Positions 59,263 to 64,000 of a stretch of 64,000 bases of DNA are shown piece after piece. The stretch's first letter is position 1, and the number at the start of each line of letters is the position of its first letter. The stretch is from Paenibacillus lycopersici. GTDB lineage: Bacteria > Bacillota > Bacilli > Paenibacillales > Paenibacillaceae. Below the pieces are notes generated by a model. That model did no database searches. It saw only the letters and a program-made list of their open reading frames with translations, and was not told the DNA's origin. The stretch covers positions 3,165,001 to 3,229,000 of the forward strand of contig NZ_CP048209.1 of the NCBI RefSeq assembly GCF_010119935.1. The letters run 5' to 3'. The translations under genes were made by a program, and so were the position numbers.

Positions 59263-61107
59263 GTGTCGCAAGAAAAAGCAGCCTACTCCGCATGGTCGAA
59301 CATCGCATACTCCATGCGGCTGCATTGGCGGGCAAGGCCCATGACCTTGATCTGCTGCGCCGGCTCGGCGCTGATCGGCGTCGCCCTGCCGTTCGTCAAT
59401 ATCCTGATGCCCAAGATTGTCATCGACAATCTTGCCGCACGCGTCGCGCCCGGCGAGTTTATCCTGGCGGTGGGCGTAATGGCGCTGCTGCTGGCCGTAC
59501 TGAGCAGCGCCAAAAGCTACGCGGATCTCATCACCAATGAGTCCGTAGGCACCATCAGCATATTGAGCCACCTTCAAGTCTCCATGCGCAAGCGGCTGCA
59601 CATGGATTTCGAGGTGCTGGAGAGTCCCGGTTACGCCAAGCTGGGCGAGAAGGCGGGACGGGCGATGCAAAGCAACCACTCGCCGGCCTCCAACATCCCT
59701 CGCTTCCTGTCGCAGCTATTGCTGAACGTCTTGGGGTTTCTTACATACGGAGCGATCATCATTAACGTGCATCCCCTCATCATTCTCTTCCTGGCCGTAT
59801 CGGCGGGAGTCAATTGGCTCGCACTCTCGCGAGCGCGCAAGATCGAGAAGGATACGCGCGAGGACCGGTCCAAGCTTCAGGGCAAGCTCGGGTATATCCA
59901 TCGGGCAGCGAAGGAGCCTTCCGGCGGCAAGGACATGCGCCTGTATAACCTTGGCGGGCTATTCGGCGGCATCTTCCGCAACGTGCTTGGCGCCGCCGAA
60001 GATAAGGAGCACAAGGTAGCCACGGGGGATATGAAGGCGCAGCTGTCGGACGCGCTGCTCAGCCTGATCCGCGACGGCGCCGCGTACGCGTATTTGATCT
60101 ACTTGCTGCTGAACGACGATATCACGCTGGGCAACTTCGTGCTGGCATTTGCCGCCATCGGCGCGTTTGCGGGATGGCTGTCGGGGATCGTCACCCATTC
60201 CAGCGAGCTGCTGCGCGCCATAAGCGAACTGTCCGACATTCGCGTCTACCTTGACGTGCCGGATCGCTCCAATACCGGCCCCGGCCATGCGCTGCCCGCC
60301 GGCAGCAGCCTTCCGCCGGCCATTACGCTGAAGAACGCGGGGTATGCTTATCCGGATGCGGAGACGCCGACGCTCAGCGGCATCGACCTTGAGATCAAGC
60401 CTGGAGAGCGCATCGCCATCGTCGGCGCGAACGGCGCAGGGAAGACGACGTTAATCAAGCTGATTTGCGGGCTCTATCGGCCGACAAGCGGGGAAATCAT
60501 GTTGGGCGGCGTCGATATAGCGCGATATAACAGGGACGAGTATTACACGTTGCTCTCCACCGTGTTCCAGGACATCCACCTCTTCTGCTGCGATATTGCC
60601 GGGAACGTATCCCAGCAGTCGCCCGATCGAACGGACTACCGGAAGGTAAGGGAATGCCTGGCGCTATCAGGGCTGGCGGACAAGGTGAACGGGCTTGAGA
60701 AAGGCGAGCTGACGCAGCTTGTGCGCCGCGTTCACAACGATGCCGTCGAGCTCTCCGGCGGCGAGAAGCAGAAGCTCGCGCTTGCGCGCGCGCTCTACAA
60801 AGACGCGCCGGTCATCATCCTGGATGAGCCGACGGCGGCGCTTGACCCGATCGCCGAGAGCGAAATCTATCGGCGTTACGCCGAGCTGACGGACGGCAAA
60901 ACGTCGATCTATATTTCCCACAGGCTGGCAAGCACGCGCTTCTGCGACCGGATTCTGTTGATCGACGGCGGCGGCATTGCCGAATGCGGCACGCACGACG
61001 AGCTTATGCGAGCCGGCGGAAAATACGCCGAGATGTTCCATGTGCAGTCGCACTACTATAAGGAAGGGGATGTATCCGAACATGAAAACGCGTTCAATCT
61101 GGCATAA
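59263..61107 (+). CDS. ABC exporter half-transporter (TMD-NBD), first of second pair
   Basis: A 614-residue protein with about six membrane helices (about 20-330) and an ATPase: Walker A GANGAGKT (about 388-395), FQDIHLF Q-loop, signature LSGGEKQKLALARALYKDAP, Walker B VIILDEPTAALDPIAE. GTG start at 59263 follows an ideal AAAGGAGG. It overlaps the next gene by 38 bp. The family exports peptides, lipids or drugs; no precursor peptide was found near. Confidence 0.92.
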   Translation: MSQEKAAYSAWSNIAYSMRLHWRARPMTLICCAGSALIGVALPFVNILMPKIVIDNLAARVAPGEFILAVGVMALLLAVLSSAKSYADLITNESVGTISILSHLQVSMRKRLHMDFEVLESPGYAKLGEKAGRAMQSNHSPASNIPRFLSQLLLNVLGFLTYGAIIINVHPLIILFLAVSAGVNWLALSRARKIEKDTREDRSKLQGKLGYIHRAAKEPSGGKDMRLYNLGGLFGGIFRNVLGAAEDKEHKVATGDMKAQLSDALLSLIRDGAAYAYLIYLLLNDDITLGNFVLAFAAIGAFAGWLSGIVTHSSELLRAISELSDIRVYLDVPDRSNTGPGHALPAGSSLPPAITLKNAGYAYPDAETPTLSGIDLEIKPGERIAIVGANGAGKTTLIKLICGLYRPTSGEIMLGGVDIARYNRDEYYTLLSTVFQDIHLFCCDIAGNVSQQSPDRTDYRKVRECLALSGLADKVNGLEKGELTQLVRRVHNDAVELSGGEKQKLALARALYKDAPVIILDEPTAALDPIAESEIYRRYAELTDGKTSIYISHRLASTRFCDRILLIDGGGIAECGTHDELMRAGGKYAEMFHVQSHYYKEGDVSEHENAFNLA

Positions 61108-62911
61108 TCTTCTGCGCGGATACGGCATTGTCAACCGTCTGACGCCAACGTATATCCCGCTTGCGTTCGTCACGTCGTTCATCAAGGCCGTGCAGCCGTT
61201 CGCGGTGCTCTTCTTCTCCGCCAGGATCATCAACGAGCTGGCCGGCGCGCGCGATACCGGGCGCATCGTTCTGTATGCCGCTCTTGCCGTGGGGATCGGG
61301 TTTATCCTGAAGGCATTGAATGCCGTGGCGACGCGCCGGATCGCGACCTTGAACAGCACGCTGTGGGCGCGGTTCTACTTCTTCCTCGGCAATCGCTACA
61401 TGCAGTTGAATTACGATCAGATCGAAGATGCCGCGAATAACGAGCTGCTCGCGGATATCGAGGCGAAGACGAACGGCAACGGCCTTGGCATCTTGCGCCT
61501 GCACTGGGGCCTGCCCGAGCTGCTGCAGCCGTTGTTCGAGCTGGGAGCGTCGATTGCGCTGGTGGCCGGCATGTTCGCAGCGGCCTCGTCCCATGAGCAG
61601 AACTTCGTCACATCGCCGTTAGCCACGGGTCTGTTGTTCATGCTCGTCCTGCTCATTCTGCCGTTTACGTATGCCATCAAGAAGCGGGAGCAGCGAATTC
61701 TGCAGCAGGCCATCGAGGTCAACCCGAAGGCGAACACCTACATCCATTTTTTTGGCGACTATATGCAGGCCAAGAACGCCGCGAAGGACATTCGCTTGTA
61801 CAGGCAAGCGCCTGCGATCGAGGAACATTACAGAAAATCGGACGGGCTCTCGTATTGGTACAAGTTCTTCGACTTGCTCGGCAAGAATAACGCGCTCGCG
61901 GCGGCGATGAATGCCGCGCTGGCAGGCAGCGTCTACCTGTTTATCGGCCTGCGGGCGCTCTATGGCATGTATCCCGTCGGCAGCGTGGTGCAGTATATCG
62001 GCGCGGTTACCGGCGCTGTCGGCGCATTGGCCGCTCTGATCGGCGTTCTGGGCAATTATATGACGAACAATCGGTATCTCGATCTGGTGTTCCGGTATCT
62101 TGACCTGCCGGACAACATGCGGAAGACCGGCGGCGACCGGCAGATCCCGCAAGGCGAGCTGGCATTCGAGTTCCGCGACGTGTCGTTCAAGTACCCCGGC
62201 GCGGACCGTTACGCGATCGAACGGTTGAATATGAAGCTACATGTCGGCCAACGGCTGGCCATCGTGGGAATGAACGGCAGCGGCAAGACAACCCTGATTA
62301 AGCTCCTGTGCCGGCTTTACGAGCCTACGGAAGGCATGATTACCTTAAACGGCGTCGACATCAGGGAGTATGACCACGCATCGTACATGAGGATTTTCAG
62401 CGTCGTGTTTCAGGATTTCATGCTGTATTCGTTCTCGCTTGGACAAAACGTGGCCGCGTCCGAATCCTATGACGCGAAATTGGCGGAGGAATGTCTGGCG
62501 ACGGCAGGGTTCGGCGAGAAGCTGAAGGAGATGCAGAACGGACTTCAATCCTATTTGCACAAGGATTTCTCCGACGACGGCGTCGAGATATCGGGAGGCG
62601 AGGCGCAGAAGGTGGCGCTGGCAAGGGCGCTGTATAAGAACGCGCCGTTCGTGGTGCTCGACGAGCCGACGGCGGCGCTGGATCCTATCGCGGAGTTCGA
62701 GATCTACTCGCGATTCCATGAGATCATCGGCGGCAAGACGGCGATCTTCGTCTCCCACCGGCTCTCGTCCTGCCGGTTCTGCCACGACATCGCGGTGTTT
62801 CACGAGGGCCGGCTCATACAGCGGGGCTCTCACGATGAGCTTGTAGGCGATAGAGGCGGGAAGTACGCCGAGTTGTGGAATGCCCAGGCGCAGTATTACG
62901 TAAGCGCGTAA
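61070..62911 (+). CDS. ABC exporter half-transporter (TMD-NBD), second of second pair
   Basis: A 613-residue protein with a six-helix domain and an ATPase: Walker A GMNGSGKT (about 397-404), FQDFMLYSFS, signature ISGGEAQKVALARALYKNAP, Walker B VVLDEPTAALDPIAE. The signatures LSGGE and ISGGE in the pair match each other better than those of the 4.4-8.2 kb pair. Start at 61070 (ATG within AGGAAGGGGATG) is preferred; 61082 is possible. It probably forms a heterodimer with the preceding protein. Confidence 0.9.
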   Translation: MYPNMKTRSIWHNLLRGYGIVNRLTPTYIPLAFVTSFIKAVQPFAVLFFSARIINELAGARDTGRIVLYAALAVGIGFILKALNAVATRRIATLNSTLWARFYFFLGNRYMQLNYDQIEDAANNELLADIEAKTNGNGLGILRLHWGLPELLQPLFELGASIALVAGMFAAASSHEQNFVTSPLATGLLFMLVLLILPFTYAIKKREQRILQQAIEVNPKANTYIHFFGDYMQAKNAAKDIRLYRQAPAIEEHYRKSDGLSYWYKFFDLLGKNNALAAAMNAALAGSVYLFIGLRALYGMYPVGSVVQYIGAVTGAVGALAALIGVLGNYMTNNRYLDLVFRYLDLPDNMRKTGGDRQIPQGELAFEFRDVSFKYPGADRYAIERLNMKLHVGQRLAIVGMNGSGKTTLIKLLCRLYEPTEGMITLNGVDIREYDHASYMRIFSVVFQDFMLYSFSLGQNVAASESYDAKLAEECLATAGFGEKLKEMQNGLQSYLHKDFSDDGVEISGGEAQKVALARALYKNAPFVVLDEPTAALDPIAEFEIYSRFHEIIGGKTAIFVSHRLSSCRFCHDIAVFHEGRLIQRGSHDELVGDRGGKYAELWNAQAQYYVSA

Positions 62912-62948
62912 GCGGTGAAGCGCATGCTCGCGCGCAGCTCAGACAAGT

Positions 62949-62990
62949 CCCGATCGCGGCGGAGTCTTCAGGCTCCGCCGCGTGATCGGG
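62949..62990. terminator. Long hairpin between convergent genes
   Basis: CCCGATC-GCGGCGGAG pairs with CTCCGCCGC-GATCGGG (two-base bulge) around an 8-base loop. No T run, but it lies between the ABC pair and the convergent Gfo/Idh/MocA gene. Confidence 0.5.
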
Positions 62991-63038
62991 TAGCGCGTGC
63001 ACGGTTGGCAGGATTCGCGCGTTGGCTTGCTTCGCGGT

Positions 63039-64000
63039 CTATGCCTCGAACGGATAGACGAGCCCCCACTGGGCGCGCATGCGGTCCAGCGTCTCGGCGA
63101 TCGCGATCGATTCGTCGAGCGGGATCAGCGCGTTTTCTTGTCTGCCTGCGCGCAGGTCTTCATGCACGGCCGCGAATTCATAGCCGAAGCCTTCTCCGGT
63201 CGGTTCATCCTTGAATTCCTCCTCGAGCTGGTTCCCTACGAACAATCTCGCTTCTCTAGGGGACCAGAAACGAGGAACTTCAATATGTCCCTTGGTTCCG
63301 ATGATGCGGACCTCCTGCGGCGTCGAACCCGAGATGGAGGAGTAGAGCGAAGCCATTTGCCCGTTCTCGTATTCAAGCAAACAGGCCATTCGCGCATCCA
63401 CGCCGGTAGATGTAGAGCGTGAACGGCTGAGCACCTCGACGGGCTTGCCGCCGAAAATCATCGAAGCGTAGGAGACCGCATAGACGCCGACATCAAGCAG
63501 GCTTCCGCCGGCCGTATGGGGGTTGAACAGGCGCGATTCCGGGTTCTCGGAAGCACCGAATCCGAAATCCGCCGTCAAGTAATGCACATCTCCGATGGCG
63601 CCGTCCGACACCCACTGCATGACTCTGCGCGTTACCGGGAAGAACCGGGTCCACATCGCTTCCATGAGAAACGTTCCGGTCTCTCTCGCTTTCTCGACCA
63701 TCGTCCGAACTTGCGCGGCATTCGGCGCTATCGGCTTCTCGCAGAGTACCGGCTTGCCTAAAGACAACGCCAAGCAAGCGTGTTCCATGTGAAGGTGGTG
63801 AGGCGTGGCGACATAGACCGCGTCCACTTCCGGATCCCGCAGCATCGTTTCGACGTCGGTGTAAGCCTTCGCCCCGTATGGCTGCGCCAGCTGCTCCGCA
63901 TTGGCGCCGGTACGGGAATAGACGGCGGCTAATCTAGCATCGCCCAATTGTTTAAAGTCGTTCATGACGCGCTTCGTAATTCCCCCTGCGCCGATAAAAC
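63039..64000 (-). CDS. Gfo/Idh/MocA family oxidoreductase, 5' end cut by window
   Basis: At least 320 residues. The frame continues through the right edge: before the internal Met at 63965 it reads FIGAGGITKRV, the GxGG part of the Rossmann fold, so the true start is beyond 64000. VYVATPHHLHMEHA, CEKPIAPNA (conserved Lys) and GGSLLDVGVYAVSYASMIF are the family motifs. Substrate unknown. Confidence 0.92.
   Translation of the reverse strand, partial: FIGAGGITKRVMNDFKQLGDARLAAVYSRTGANAEQLAQPYGAKAYTDVETMLRDPEVDAVYVATPHHLHMEHACLALSLGKPVLCEKPIAPNAAQVRTMVEKARETGTFLMEAMWTRFFPVTRRVMQWVSDGAIGDVHYLTADFGFGASENPESRLFNPHTAGGSLLDVGVYAVSYASMIFGGKPVEVLSRSRSTSTGVDARMACLLEYENGQMASLYSSISGSTPQEVRIIGTKGHIEVPRFWSPREARLFVGNQLEEEFKDEPTGEGFGYEFAAVHEDLRAGRQENALIPLDESIAIAETLDRMRAQWGLVYPFEA

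Overview
The window reads as chromosomal DNA of a GC-rich, endospore-forming member of the Paenibacillaceae (Paenibacillus/Cohnella type). Evidence for this: an alpha/beta-type small acid-soluble spore protein (15.8 kb), a complete gerA-type germination receptor operon (45.7-50.2 kb), sigma-G-like promoters in front of both, a Gram-positive-type quinol oxidase operon, strong AGGAGG-type ribosome binding sites with frequent GTG/TTG starts, and many intrinsic terminators. No phage, insertion sequence, rRNA, tRNA or CRISPR array was seen. Genes at both edges are cut by the window.

Layout. 0-4.1 kb: a cut cell-wall-type gene overlapping a VanW-family gene, then on the minus strand a TSUP permease and a CE15-like esterase. 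4.4-8.2 kb: a tandem pair of ABC exporter half-transporters. 8.3-12.4 kb: a tightly packed module of an anchored protein, a membrane protein, an FHA/winged-helix regulator, a MurA-like enzyme whose catalytic Cys is replaced by Asp, and a Nudix hydrolase. 13-16 kb: a DUF1992 protein, a modular secreted protein (F5/8C, cohesin-like, two FIVAR, dockerin-like) and the SASP. 16.2-19.8 kb: aldehyde and alcohol dehydrogenases divergent from a LysR regulator. 20-25 kb: an ankyrin protein, two paralogous amidohydrolases, two small unknown genes and an UlaG-like metallo-hydrolase. 25.7-30.8 kb: a propeller-like protein behind a Fur box, an autoregulated-looking PadR operon with a pentapeptide-repeat protein and a DrrAB-like ABC exporter, and an FMN reductase behind a 42-bp palindromic promoter. 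31.4-35.4 kb: qoxABCD. 35.4-37.2 kb: a large non-coding repeat block, with about fourteen 52-bp units, each able to form two hairpins, inside a field of degenerate 51-bp repeats. 37.4-37.9 kb: two small genes, the second behind a c-di-GMP-I (GEMM) riboswitch. 38-45.4 kb: aldo/keto reductase, GDPD phosphodiesterase, cysJI sulfite reductase and a DUF2089 operon. 45.7-53.7 kb: the germination operon, a secreted NlpC/P60 hydrolase and a GH16 glucanase. 53.8-64 kb: an MFS exporter, a DUF4309 protein, a two-gene unknown operon, an SDR, two Gfo/Idh/MocA oxidoreductases and a second ABC exporter pair.

Themes. Polysaccharide use links the GH16 enzyme and the modular secreted protein, which share both an F5/8C domain and a conserved promoter-region block with a cre-like element; the CE15 esterase may also contribute. 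Spore biology is represented by SASP and Ger. Export and redox defence appear as two ABC pairs, DrrAB, Bcr-type MFS and the FMN reductase. The least explained parts are the 52-bp array with the adjacent riboswitch-controlled 60-residue protein, and the MurA(Cys to Asp)/FHA module. All calls come from reading the sequence; no search or folding program was run.
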